From: an uncultured Eubacteriales bacterium | GTDB taxonomy: Bacteria; Bacillota; Clostridia; Oscillospirales; CAG-382 | Assembly: GCA_934446675.1 (NCBI GenBank) | Contig: CAKSEL010000002.1 | Span: 175,122-239,121 of the forward strand | DNA length: 64,000 bases | Direction of reading: 5' to 3' | Shown here: positions 7,108 to 15,897 of the stretch, one piece after another | Position numbering within the stretch: position 1 is the first letter of the stretch | How the letters are laid out: every line of letters starts with the position of its first letter | Notes under the pieces: model-generated | What the model was told of the DNA's origin: nothing | What the model saw: only the letters and a program-made list of their open reading frames with translations | The model's database searches: none | Program-made: the position numbers and the translations under genes

Positions 7108-8898
7108 TTATGCAAGTCTGTAATTTACGGTAATGCTTTTAAGTGCGAATTTCCCCTTGGTCTTTATCTCAAAGCCGAATGTGTAAAGCCTTGAATACGG
7201 CAGTTTTATACCGTAACGGCTTAAAGTTCCGGAAAGCTTTATAAGGCGTCCCGAATAATACTTTTCCCCGTCGGCAAACGCCGTAAATTCAACCGGTTCT
7301 TCGCATTCTTCAAGTCCGAATATGACGGACTCGACGTTTTTGGCGTCAGCCGGATATGAAAAGTCTATGTTTCCCGAACAAAAGCGCACGCCTGTCTTTT
7401 GTCCGAAGCTTTCTCCGTCCTCAGAGAACACCGATATTCCTTTGGACGAATCCGAATTGTATGCACAGAGCTTTCCGGCACATTCAAACAGGCAGTCCGC
7501 AAAGACTTTATCGGCATAGTACCAGACAAGCCTTTTCTGAGCCTCTCCGTAGCCGCCGTTATCGGAATATGCCTTTTCGCCGTAATCCCAGACATACATT
7601 TTTCCTCCGGCGCAGAGATAATACTTCCTGTCAAAGTCGCAGGAGCTTGCGTTTTTAAGCTGTCCGGCACTGAGTTCAAGCAGTCCGCAGCCGTTTCCGT
7701 ATGCAATATTGCGGCTTATGGGTTTTATGTTCTGCTCATCAAAGTTTTCGGTCGTGTCGATTATATACACGCCGCTTTTTGAGTTGAGAAACACTATTCT
7801 GTTGTCGATAAGCTCGATACTTCCCGGGCAGTCGCAGCCGAGTGACGAATTGAGTTCCTTTACAGAAAACACGGCATCTGAACCGTTCATGGTATAGCTC
7901 ATTCTCAGCACGCTTCTCTCGGTAAAGATCATAAGATAGCCGTACTGTCTTTCAAATCCCGTTATCATATCGCTGCCCGTGCCGATTATTTCAAAATTAT
8001 CCTCGTCAAAGCGCAGCGGATCAAGCAGTGAGCTTATATAATACCGCCCGGGATATTCGGGCGAACCCGTTACGAATATGCGCGTACCCGAAACCACGTT
8101 TCCGCCGTAGCTTGTTCCGAGAGTCATGCTCTCAAAGCAGTTATCATATCCGAGCGCTTTGGGATTTTTCAGATAAAAGCTTACGACAATATCGTTATCG
8201 TTTTCGACCGTCACGGAATTGTCAAGCAGGACATAGCTTTCCGTAACACTGTAATTGTTTTCGTCAACAAGCTCGCCTTTATTGAAAACTTCAATTTTTC
8301 TCGACGTGTCGCACGGCACCGGGAATATGCACGAACGGTGTTCGTTAAATCTGTACGACGCGGAAATTCTCGGAGAAAGCATATTTAATTTTGCGCTCTC
8401 AACCTTTGTTCCCGATTGTATTCCGGCAAGGCAGTCCCTATACATAAGCGGCGCATATGCAAACTCCTCCTTTACAGAAAAGTCCTTGTCCGAGGAAAAC
8501 ACGCGGCAGCCGCAGTAAAAATACACCTTTGAAAGAAAATTCACGGCAAAGCTCGGCTTATCCGGCATGGAGGAATATATTTCCGAGATCTGCGCATTTG
8601 ACGCGTCGACGCAATACAGCTTAGTGCCGGCGTGGATTATATTCTTTGAGCAAAAAGCGTATTTTGTCATGCTGTGAAAAGTCCCCGAAACCGAAATTTC
8701 CGATTCAAGCTTTTTCTGCGAGCCGAAAGTGCAGATACGTCCGTTTTTGCTCCGCAGATTTACTGACATGGGACTTGTTGCGTCAGAAGAAAATCTGTCG
8801 TCATCGCAGAACGAAACGCCCGATGAAAAGTTACCGGCATATGCCGTCCTTAAAGAGTTTGACGAAAAAGACGGAGGCGACGTGTCAATATAGGACAT
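7108..8898 (-). CDS. Packaged-DNA stabilisation (head plug) protein, P22 gp10-like
   Basis: 596-residue, beta-rich protein with repeated short strands typical of a propeller. Recognisable stretches include SRTRIFVTGSPEYPGRYYISSLLDPLRF-type text around residues 270-305 (VSGTRIFVTG, then YYISSLLDP) and QYGYLMIFTERSVLRMS around 320-340, which match tail-accessory and stabilisation proteins of P22-like short-tailed phages. In P22, gp10 closes the portal after packaging and forms the neck. The start is ATG 8898, preceded by AAGGGG; an in-frame GTG at 8907 is too close to that site. It overlaps the connector gene slightly, as is usual in phage neck operons. The C-terminal about 100 residues form a separate beta domain of unknown role. 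Confidence 0.7.
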   Translation of the reverse strand: MSYIDTSPPSFSSNSLRTAYAGNFSSGVSFCDDDRFSSDATSPMSVNLRSKNGRICTFGSQKKLESEISVSGTFHSMTKYAFCSKNIIHAGTKLYCVDASNAQISEIYSSMPDKPSFAVNFLSKVYFYCGCRVFSSDKDFSVKEEFAYAPLMYRDCLAGIQSGTKVESAKLNMLSPRISASYRFNEHRSCIFPVPCDTSRKIEVFNKGELVDENNYSVTESYVLLDNSVTVENDNDIVVSFYLKNPKALGYDNCFESMTLGTSYGGNVVSGTRIFVTGSPEYPGRYYISSLLDPLRFDEDNFEIIGTGSDMITGFERQYGYLMIFTERSVLRMSYTMNGSDAVFSVKELNSSLGCDCPGSIELIDNRIVFLNSKSGVYIIDTTENFDEQNIKPISRNIAYGNGCGLLELSAGQLKNASSCDFDRKYYLCAGGKMYVWDYGEKAYSDNGGYGEAQKRLVWYYADKVFADCLFECAGKLCAYNSDSSKGISVFSEDGESFGQKTGVRFCSGNIDFSYPADAKNVESVIFGLEECEEPVEFTAFADGEKYYSGRLIKLSGTLSRYGIKLPYSRLYTFGFEIKTKGKFALKSITVNYRLA

Positions 8899-9850
8899 TA
8901 TTCTCACCCCTTATGCCGCTGTCGGCAGCGTTATAGAAAAGGTTGCGCACTCTCGGCGCATATCTTCTGTCATAGCAGTTAAGCGCAAGATCACGGTACT
9001 TATACATAAGTCTGCTGTAAAGCTCGCCGTCGCCTATACGGCAAAGCTCTGCCGCGGCAAGATAAACTGCGCCCAAAAGCGTGATATACGGCAGTTCGAT
9101 CTCATAATCTTCGGGCGTGTCTTTATCTGTGTGCGGAGTTTTCGGAATATAGTAAAGCGTAACTTCGCAAAGATCGCTGCTTCTCGACAAAATAACGCCG
9201 TCATTCTCGCAGAACCGGGACTTCGGACATCTTTTGCCCGACACATAGTATTCGTATACACTTGAAAAATCTTCGGGCAAAGGCGAAAACGACACTCCGT
9301 GCGGCATTATGACACTTGTACTTTCCGGAAGTCCGTCAGCCTCGCACACGCAAAGCTCTTTTACGGCAAAGCTATTGGAACCCGCAGCTTTTATCCTTAT
9401 CTTTACATCTGTATCCGACGGCTTTTCGGCAAAGAACACGGCTCGCGTAAATATGCTGTCATTTACGCTTATATCCTTTGAAAAAAGCTTTGCCGCGCCG
9501 TCGCAAGAATATATACTCACGTTTCCCTCTCCTGCACAGTTTATGCTGAACGCAAGTTTTGAGCCTTCGGTCAGCGTATACTCTTTTGCGCCGTCAGACG
9601 GACTTATTTCGATATTTCTATCATACAACAGCTCCTGCGGTTTGAAAAACCTGAGCTCGGCACTCTTGATATACGGCGGAAATGACAGGCACGCGCGGGT
9701 AAAAGCGCCGTTGAGCGCGTCGGTCAGCCTTTCCGAAAGGTCGGATTTTGAAAAGCCGTATTCTCCCGTCTGCTCGCCGTTCTTTGAGTATTCGTCAAGC
9801 TCTTTGCAGACAAGCTCTTTTATGGTTTTAAGAGTATATCTGTTTTCCAT
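8885..9850 (-). CDS. Head-to-tail connector/adaptor protein with inserted beta domain
   Basis: 321-residue protein. The N-terminal about 60 residues and the C-terminal about 75 (ELPYITLLGAVYLAAAELCRIGD, then YSRLMYKYRDLALNCYD) are helical and resemble the helical bundle of phage adaptor proteins that sit under the portal ring. Residues about 65-235 are predicted beta-rich and look like an inserted domain (SKLAFSINCAGEGNVSIYSC). Its place between capsid and plug genes fits a gp4-like role in P22 terms. AAGGAGG precedes the ATG. No murein-hydrolase motif, which P22 gp4 carries, is obvious. The function is inferred from helix pattern and gene order. Confidence 0.6.
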   Translation of the reverse strand: MENRYTLKTIKELVCKELDEYSKNGEQTGEYGFSKSDLSERLTDALNGAFTRACLSFPPYIKSAELRFFKPQELLYDRNIEISPSDGAKEYTLTEGSKLAFSINCAGEGNVSIYSCDGAAKLFSKDISVNDSIFTRAVFFAEKPSDTDVKIRIKAAGSNSFAVKELCVCEADGLPESTSVIMPHGVSFSPLPEDFSSVYEYYVSGKRCPKSRFCENDGVILSRSSDLCEVTLYYIPKTPHTDKDTPEDYEIELPYITLLGAVYLAAAELCRIGDGELYSRLMYKYRDLALNCYDRRYAPRVRNLFYNAADSGIRGENNVLY

Positions 9851-9864
9851 TTTTCCTCCTTGAT

Positions 9865-9910
9865 ATAAAAATCACCGTGCCGCGTCATAAACACAAACTC
9901 TGCGGCACGG
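9865..9910 (-). terminator. Intra-operon hairpin between capsid and neck genes
   Basis: On the minus strand, stem CCGTGCCGC/GCGGCACGG is followed by GTGATTTTTAT. It lies between the 84-residue capsid-type gene and the connector gene. It probably terminates a share of transcripts, so capsid proteins are made in excess over neck proteins. Confidence 0.6.
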
Positions 9911-9942
9911 CTTTATACTGTTTAAGTCAAACCGTCTTTAAT

Positions 9943-10197
9943 TCAGCTCATAAAAACGGCGCTTGCGCTTGTTCCGTCCGCACCGGAAAGATATACTTTG
10001 CCGCAGAATTCAATACTCTCGTTCTGAGGTATGACAAACGCGCCGTTATCCGAAACTCCGGGAGCTGTTTTGAAGTATACGTTTCCGCCGGCGGCTCTCA
10101 GAGTGCAGTCAAGACCTGCGGTATCGACGGTAACGTCTCCCTTTGACGTTCCGAGTTCAAAACACGCGGTTTTTACGGGTATTCTGCTCTTACACAT
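9943..10197 (-). CDS. Small beta-rich structural protein following the major capsid gene
   Basis: 84-residue protein with alternating short strands (FELGTSKGDVTVDTAGLDCTL and ESIEFCGKVYLSGADGTSASAVF) and no helices evident. A strong AAAGGAG precedes the ATG, spaced about 9 nt. Small beta proteins in this position are often capsid decorations or head-fibre bases. No family could be named. It ends just before the attenuator-like hairpin, placing it in the highly expressed capsid half of the operon. Confidence 0.65.
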   Translation of the reverse strand: MCKSRIPVKTACFELGTSKGDVTVDTAGLDCTLRAAGGNVYFKTAPGVSDNGAFVIPQNESIEFCGKVYLSGADGTSASAVFMS

Positions 10198-10217
10198 TTA
10201 TATAAGCACTCCTTTAC

Positions 10218-11138
10218 TCACGCGGGATTGGAGAAGATGATAGGTCTTGCGTCTCCGAAGCCAAACGCAAAGTCAACGTAGCCTATGTAATCGGTTATAA
10301 GCGGATTATCCTGCGGAGATACGAGAACGGTAGGCTTTGTGATATAGACAAGCTTTAATACCTCGGACAGCATAAGCGAGTCCGCAACCGCCCACTGCTT
10401 TCCGGTAAAGCCGGCATTTCCGCCGCCCACAACAAGATACTTCATGCCGTATACGGGGTTTGCCGCGTTTTCGGGTGCGTTTTCATCGGGATTGTTTTCG
10501 GGGCACAGTCTGGAATTGGGCCCGCAGATCTCCTTTGCCTTAGATTCAAGTTCGGGGCTTACAAGCAAAAGATCAAAGCTGCACGCGAAAGGAAGTCCGT
10601 CGGGCGTCACAAATCTCGCAGCCTTTGCCTGAGCCTCGGTTATTGCGGCAACGGAAAGGTTGGACTTTATGAGGTTTGAGAAAGTGCCTGCGTCCTTGTC
10701 GCAGCTTACGGGGTGCTTATCGCTTGCCCATGCAACTCCGTCCGCACCCTTTGTTTCAAAGCAGTTTCCGAAAAGCTTATAAAACTCGTTGAGCACCGTC
10801 ATATATGCGCTGTCCGCAAGACGCGAACCTATCTTCTTCGCCTCTCCGGAATAGTCGAGCTTTGCTTTCTTGTAGGAACATGTGACCTTTATCGCGTGCT
10901 CCTTGGGAGTGACGGTCGTGATGAAGGTACGCTTCTGATCGGCACTCATAACGTTTGTTCCGTCGTATACGGGCATTTCGCCGTAGCCGCCGACGCCTTC
11001 GATTCTGTAATCAACATCGTCCTGACAGATTACGTCGCAGACGCGGTTTATGACGTTAAGGCGCTTTGCGTATCTGAGGTCAAATCTCTTTTTTACAAGC
11101 GGATAGAGGTCGTTGTGCCAGGTATATATATCGTTCAT
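10218..11138 (-). CDS. Major capsid protein
   Basis: 306-residue protein of the HK97-fold type as judged by pattern: a long N-terminal helix with RYAKRLNVINRV, an extended loop with Glu-Gly-Gly-Tyr-Gly around residues 47-52, a central helix AAITEAQAKAARFVTPDG, then DLLLVSPELESKAKEICG and the C-terminal LVYITKPTVLVSPQDNPL strand region. The block LLVSPELESKAKEI is typical of clostridial phage coat proteins. AAGGAG precedes the ATG. It lies directly after the decoration gene and scaffold, the standard head-gene order. At 306 residues, shorter than the P22 coat protein, it lacks room for a large inserted domain. Confidence 0.82.
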   Translation of the reverse strand: MNDIYTWHNDLYPLVKKRFDLRYAKRLNVINRVCDVICQDDVDYRIEGVGGYGEMPVYDGTNVMSADQKRTFITTVTPKEHAIKVTCSYKKAKLDYSGEAKKIGSRLADSAYMTVLNEFYKLFGNCFETKGADGVAWASDKHPVSCDKDAGTFSNLIKSNLSVAAITEAQAKAARFVTPDGLPFACSFDLLLVSPELESKAKEICGPNSRLCPENNPDENAPENAANPVYGMKYLVVGGGNAGFTGKQWAVADSLMLSEVLKLVYITKPTVLVSPQDNPLITDYIGYVDFAFGFGDARPIIFSNPA

Positions 11139-11170
11139 ATAAAAAATCTCCTTTTAATCGGTACAAGGTT

Positions 11171-11818
11171 TTACGCAAAAAGCGCGTTTTTGAGCATAAA
11201 ATATACTTCGGACTTGCGGGTGTCAATGCCGACGGTCTTGAGTTTTACGTCTGTTGCGGAATTTACCGGTGCAAATCCCGTTCCCTTTTCGTCAAGGCAC
11301 ATTTCGGAGCCTGTCTTTGGGTAGTATTCGTATACATCGCCCTCGCAGGCGGCAGCGCCCGACGAAACCGTAAGAGTTACCGCACCGGAAGTTACCGCGC
11401 ACGCGCTGACAGTTCTCTCCGAGCCTATCTCTTCGGTATTTGTGCTTGCCGGCGACTTATATTTAAGAACAAGCTTTCCCGAATTTACGGATGTTCCGAA
11501 ATATGAGTCCGTACACTTGAAAGACGTCTCGGTACAGCCCGAATCCGCAGTCAGCACCTTTGCCTTTGCAGCGTAGACAGCGCCCTGAGTTATATTTACT
11601 CTTATCTTATTTCCGTTTGCACGGGCATTGAGAGTATCGGCTTTGCCGGAATGGGTTTCAGCCGCAACTCCGAGAAGTATGCCGTCCTTTTTCGCACCGG
11701 TAATCTTTTCTCCTGTAAGGCAGACTGCCTCGCCCTCGTTTATCTCCTTGTCGTTCTGAACATCAAAGTCCTTTATCGCCGGCTGATCTGCGCCGGACGC
11801 GCAAAAAACAAATTTCAT
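11171..11818 (-). CDS. Capsid decoration protein (DUF2190-like N terminus)
   Basis: 215-residue beta-rich protein. The first about 70 residues (EGEAVCLTGEKITGAKKDGILLGVAAETHSG-type pattern, positions about 28-60) match the layout of DUF2190/lambda gpD-like decoration modules that sit on capsid trimers. The remaining about 145 residues contain a Ser/Thr/Gly/Val-rich beta domain. AAAGGAG precedes the ATG. It lies between scaffold and major capsid genes, as gpD does before gpE in lambda. The assignment rests on fold pattern and position rather than a clear family hit. Confidence 0.6.
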   Translation of the reverse strand: MKFVFCASGADQPAIKDFDVQNDKEINEGEAVCLTGEKITGAKKDGILLGVAAETHSGKADTLNARANGNKIRVNITQGAVYAAKAKVLTADSGCTETSFKCTDSYFGTSVNSGKLVLKYKSPASTNTEEIGSERTVSACAVTSGAVTLTVSSGAAACEGDVYEYYPKTGSEMCLDEKGTGFAPVNSATDVKLKTVGIDTRKSEVYFMLKNALFA

Positions 11819-11830
11819 AAAATTTCTCCT

Positions 11831-12766
11831 TTACCTTATGTTGTTAAAGCTGTTTTTAGACGGTATCGAATCCAAAAGCTCGCCGTATTCACGGTAGGAC
11901 ATTCCCGCATTTTTGGCAATATCCATCTGCCGCCTTGTAAGGCGTTCGGAATAATCATGAGCGTATGCCTTTCCGTCCGAGGAAAAAGCGGTGGACGCAG
12001 CGCCGGAATAATCGCTTCTGTCATTCTGCACGCTTTCTCTGCCCGACACAAGCGACATAAAGCCGAGATAGCCGAGGTAACGCTCGCAGAGTGATCCGCT
12101 CCTTCCTTTGGAAAACTCAAAAAACGCTTTATCGGTAAATATCTTCCCGACATCGGCGTTCGGGCAGCGCTCTTTCAGTTCAAACAGGTCGCTTATGCTT
12201 ACCGAAGTCCCGCCTGCGTTCTGTCCGGCAGAGGCAGCCGCGGCGTCTTGCTCTTTTTCGGCACAAATCTCATTTTCCCTGTTTTCCGCACCGTGTGCGT
12301 ATATTGTATTTTCGGCGTTCTCACCTGCGTTCTGAGGCCGTACGTTCAAAACGGTGCCGCCACCTTCCGCAGAAAACACGTTTTTATCCGTATTCTCCGC
12401 CTGTTCGTCCGACGTATCGTTTTGCCGTTCACCCTCCTTTTGCGTAAGTGAGCCGAGCCGCCTGCAAAGCTCGTCTGCCATGTCCGAATACGAACCGGAA
12501 TCGAGAATTCCGTTGCTCTTTAACTGTTTCAGTACAGTTTTGAGCGAATTTAGCGAACGCGCGTTTTTGCGTTCTCTTTTCATTCGTTCGCAAAGCAGAT
12601 TTTCAAGCTGTGCCTGCGTAAAAAGCTTTTGGTCTTTCTCTTTATTGTCAATGCCGTTATTTCCGGCAGCGTCCGCGTGTGATTTATCTTCGGATACAGT
12701 CTCATTATCCGCATTTTTGTTTTCGGTCTGCGTTTCTGTCATATCCATAGCTGTATTTTCCGTCAT
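11831..12766 (-). CDS. Capsid scaffolding protein
   Basis: 311-residue acidic, low-complexity, mostly helical protein. It is rich in Asn, Glu, Asp and Ala at residues about 1-45 and 105-185. A basic helix FTQAQLENLLCERMKRERKNA around residues 49-70 is a pattern common in phage scaffolds. The C terminus (RLTRRQMDIAKNAGMSYREYGELLDSIP) is a compact helical tail likely to contact the capsid protein. Its ATG overlaps the portal stop codon by 4 bp, so expression is coupled. Scaffolds guide procapsid assembly and then leave or are cleaved. No protease gene is present in the module, so release without cleavage, as in P22, is more likely. Confidence 0.72.
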   Translation of the reverse strand: MTENTAMDMTETQTENKNADNETVSEDKSHADAAGNNGIDNKEKDQKLFTQAQLENLLCERMKRERKNARSLNSLKTVLKQLKSNGILDSGSYSDMADELCRRLGSLTQKEGERQNDTSDEQAENTDKNVFSAEGGGTVLNVRPQNAGENAENTIYAHGAENRENEICAEKEQDAAAASAGQNAGGTSVSISDLFELKERCPNADVGKIFTDKAFFEFSKGRSGSLCERYLGYLGFMSLVSGRESVQNDRSDYSGAASTAFSSDGKAYAHDYSERLTRRQMDIAKNAGMSYREYGELLDSIPSKNSFNNIR

Positions 12767-14493
12767 ATATCTTCCTCCGTCAGAAACTGTGCGTTATCTT
12801 CAAATCTTTCGTCGAGAAATTCGCATATCTGCGCCCTTTCGGGAATATTTATCGCGTTTACGTATGCCTTTGCAAGTATATAGTTATCCTTTGTGATATT
12901 CATGCTCATAAGCGTATTGAGTGCGGAAACGGTAAGCGCCCTTGAATTCGCCGCCGTGTTTCCGGTATGTATTATCACGTCAACCGCAGGGATATACGCG
13001 TCGGGACTGTCGGGGTTGCTCCTTATAAAGTCGGAATATCTGAAGACAATGCCGTCTTTATCCTCCGAAAGCGAGATAACTCTGCCGTCTGAATAGTATT
13101 CGAGAGCCGTGGCGTCGATAAGTGCGAAAAGGCGCTTAAAGCCTGCCGAACGGTCAATGTTTTTGAGCGATTTTCTGGTCTGTGAACGTTCGTTGAGCAA
13201 AGCTATTCCCGTTGCGGTGGTTACGCTTGTCGGCTCTTTGCCCTGGCTTATCTCAAAGTTTCCCGTCGTGTCCTCAATAAGGCTCTTCCAGTAGCTGCAG
13301 CCGCTGTACAGCGAATTTGCATACGCCGCAGTATTGCCGAGCCGCTGAACCTTGCCCATCATTCCCGGTCGCAGTTTCCAGACGGCACCGGGTGTGTTGT
13401 CCGGCATTTCTCCGTCCGAAAAGGCATTTTCCTCGGCTAATATAATATCGTTTGCGTTGTAGGCAAGGTTTAGCTGCGCATATGCAAGTTCGCGGTCTTT
13501 TGCGTCTATGAGCGGAATTATCTGTTCAAGCTCGCTCTTGCCCCATATGCTCCTGTCGCCGGGAATTCTGTTGTATATTACAAAAGGATAATAGTTAAAC
13601 GAAGTGCTTGTCCAGTATTTCGGGACGTATCTCACCTCTCTGCCGTTAATAAATACGCAGAGCGCAATATCTCCGCTTTTCCACGAATAGTTTATGCTCT
13701 TTTCCCTGCCGTCAGATATTATCTTTTTGGTAAGCTTGCCTGCTTTCGGCTGTCTGAACCACCATTCCGTAACCGTCACGGTGTCGTCACAGTAACCGTC
13801 GGGCGCACCGCAGAATCCCGACATTACCGCACAGTCGGAATAAGCCTCCCTGCACTCTGAAATGTTTGTTCCGTACAGCTTGAAATCGTCCGCAAACACG
13901 CGTGCCGCCCTTTCGGTATGCATTTTGTAGACGTAGCCTATGTATTCGCAGGAATCGACGTCCGCTGCGGCAGGATCGGGATATATCTGTTCAGGCATAG
14001 GCGCCTCGACGCAAACGTCCCCGTCAAATCCGTCCCTTTTCGCACTGTCCCAGCACACCTTCCATACCGCGCTTCCGTTTATGCCGAGCGTTCTTTCGTT
14101 GCGGCTGTTCTTATACTCCATATCGTTGTTGTCAAGGACGTATTTTACTATTCTTTCGCGCTGTTTTGCTTTCGCTGCGTCGTCGGAACACCTCGGACTG
14201 AATTCAAAATCCGGAATGTCAGGCTCTATCTGCGTTTCGACGTGAATATATCCGTCGGTGGACTGCGCGGCGCGCCACGGGATTTTGTTTTCCTCGTAAA
14301 ATGAGCCTGTCGAAGAATTTATATCATGCACGCCGTCGTAATAGCGTCTCATGCGTTTCCAATACGCGCTTATTCTGTCTTTCGACAGGCTTGCCTCCTC
14401 AAGCAGCGCAGCCGCCGTTTCCTCTCGTCTGTAATGATCAGAATAGTCGTATCCGTTAAGCTTTACGGACTTGCGTTTTGCATTTAATGCCAT
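12763..14493 (-). CDS. Portal protein
   Basis: 576-residue portal, the dodecameric ring through which DNA enters the head. The N-terminal region has the clip and stem features of P22-like portals: SAYWKRMRRYYDGVHD, IPWRAAQSTDGYIHVETQIEPDIP, and INGSAVWKVCWDS near residue 140. Later segments are IYNRIPGDRSIWGKSELEQIIPLIDAKDRELAYAQ and the tunnel-loop region SVTTATGIALLNERSQTRKSLKNID. Length is within the normal range and the frame is fully open. Its ATG directly abuts the terminase stop (TGAATG), a sign of translational coupling. The C-terminal barrel of P22 portal appears to be absent. Confidence 0.85.
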   Translation of the reverse strand: MALNAKRKSVKLNGYDYSDHYRREETAAALLEEASLSKDRISAYWKRMRRYYDGVHDINSSTGSFYEENKIPWRAAQSTDGYIHVETQIEPDIPDFEFSPRCSDDAAKAKQRERIVKYVLDNNDMEYKNSRNERTLGINGSAVWKVCWDSAKRDGFDGDVCVEAPMPEQIYPDPAAADVDSCEYIGYVYKMHTERAARVFADDFKLYGTNISECREAYSDCAVMSGFCGAPDGYCDDTVTVTEWWFRQPKAGKLTKKIISDGREKSINYSWKSGDIALCVFINGREVRYVPKYWTSTSFNYYPFVIYNRIPGDRSIWGKSELEQIIPLIDAKDRELAYAQLNLAYNANDIILAEENAFSDGEMPDNTPGAVWKLRPGMMGKVQRLGNTAAYANSLYSGCSYWKSLIEDTTGNFEISQGKEPTSVTTATGIALLNERSQTRKSLKNIDRSAGFKRLFALIDATALEYYSDGRVISLSEDKDGIVFRYSDFIRSNPDSPDAYIPAVDVIIHTGNTAANSRALTVSALNTLMSMNITKDNYILAKAYVNAINIPERAQICEFLDERFEDNAQFLTEEDI

Positions 14494-15897
14494 TCAATCT
14501 GCCGCCTTTCGTTTGTTTTTGGATTTTAGTTTTTCTGTTAGCTTTATGTGCCCGTCTTTACTCTCCGACGGTGAGTATACGCTCTTTGAAACGGCAAAAT
14601 ATCTCAGCGCGTCGGGAAGATGCGTAATTGAATGCGGCTTTACCGCGGCGTCTCCGGGACGCATTGTGTCGTGCAGCAAAAGTCCCATGCAGCGTATAAG
14701 CTCGGTGCAGTTTTGCATTATTTTAAGTTTCGCCGTCTTTGTGCCGTCGCCGTTTATAACAGGCTTTAACATTTCTCTGAGCGCCAGCCACCCGCTTATT
14801 CTGCCGCAGGTAAGCTTTGTAAGATAAATGCCGTTCTCGCCGAAAAGCTCAGCTATGCTTTTTCCCGAATCCTTCTGCCTTGACCAGAGATCCGACGGCG
14901 CTATATACTGCACAACGCCGCGGTTTTTGAGCTTTATCAGCTTTGCCGCCTCGCTTACTATCTTTCCCGGCACGTTTATTTCATCATAAACCTCTGCACT
15001 CCCGTCCGGACTTACGCAGACAAACACGCACGCAAGCATATCGAGTCCGTAGTCCATTGCGCAGTACCTTGCGCCGTGCGGATCTGGTTCGTGCACCTCC
15101 GACGTGTGCAGCGTAACATCAAATTCCGGAAAGAACTGTCCTTCAAATTCGTCCCAGCTTCCGCCGAGCCATGCTTTTTTCAGCGTGCCCGGCAGACTTT
15201 CAAGCTGTTCGAGATACCCCGGATCTTTCTTGAGAAGTATTTCATTGTCGTAAACCTTAGCCGGGATAAAGGTATAATCTTCGGCTTTCTCTCCGGCGCG
15301 GTAATTTTTGTCTATAAACAGCCTTTTTACCCATGCGTGTCCTACGCCTCCGGGGTTGCAGGTAAGGTAAAAACGTTTGGGAAAATCGTTTGCTCCGCGC
15401 AGAGAGCCTTTGAGTTTCTGAAACTGATATTCGCTGAGCTGCGTCGCCTCGTCGAGCGCGATTACGTCGTACTCCTGTCCCTGATACTGCGCAGCGTCGC
15501 TTTCGCTGTCAAGGTATCCCATTCTGAGCACCGAACCGTTGGGAAATTCAAAGCTCTTTCTCGTATCGGTATACTGCGCTATTTCCTTCAGTTCTCCGAT
15601 AAGCACGCGTATGTGGTTGTCACGCAGCTGCGCATACGTTCTTCTTATGAGCAGAACCGAAATTCCCGGATATTTTAAGCACATAAGCACAAGCTTTCTT
15701 CTCAGCGCCCAGCTTTTTCCCCCGCCTCTCGCACCGCCGTAGGCAATGTACCTTGTATCGGCAAGAAAAAACTCCTCCTGTTTTTTCTGCGGCGCACCAG
15801 AAAGCTTTATGATCTCTTTCCCACATTTTGATTTATCCGTATTCTTCAAATATATCCGCCGCTTTTTATCTTGCAAGAATTTCGGCGTCCCTGTCAA
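14494..15897 (-). CDS. Terminase large subunit (DNA-packaging ATPase/nuclease)
   Basis: 467-residue packaging motor. The ATPase domain shows Walker A GGARGGGKS at residues 54-62, Walker B VIALDE at 145-150 and coupling motif LTCNPGG near 178. The RNase H-like nuclease domain shows the expected acidic residues: Asp282 in MDYG, Asp336 in PSDLW and Asp429 in HLPDALRY. All catalytic positions are kept, so the protein looks functional. The start is uncertain. The frame opens at a TTG (15897) that overlaps the small subunit by 32 bp; a second TTG at 15849, after GGCGG, is an alternative that would avoid the overlap. The motor would pump DNA into the procapsid through the portal encoded next. Confidence 0.9.
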   Translation of the reverse strand: MTGTPKFLQDKKRRIYLKNTDKSKCGKEIIKLSGAPQKKQEEFFLADTRYIAYGGARGGGKSWALRRKLVLMCLKYPGISVLLIRRTYAQLRDNHIRVLIGELKEIAQYTDTRKSFEFPNGSVLRMGYLDSESDAAQYQGQEYDVIALDEATQLSEYQFQKLKGSLRGANDFPKRFYLTCNPGGVGHAWVKRLFIDKNYRAGEKAEDYTFIPAKVYDNEILLKKDPGYLEQLESLPGTLKKAWLGGSWDEFEGQFFPEFDVTLHTSEVHEPDPHGARYCAMDYGLDMLACVFVCVSPDGSAEVYDEINVPGKIVSEAAKLIKLKNRGVVQYIAPSDLWSRQKDSGKSIAELFGENGIYLTKLTCGRISGWLALREMLKPVINGDGTKTAKLKIMQNCTELIRCMGLLLHDTMRPGDAAVKPHSITHLPDALRYFAVSKSVYSPSESKDGHIKLTEKLKSKNKRKAAD

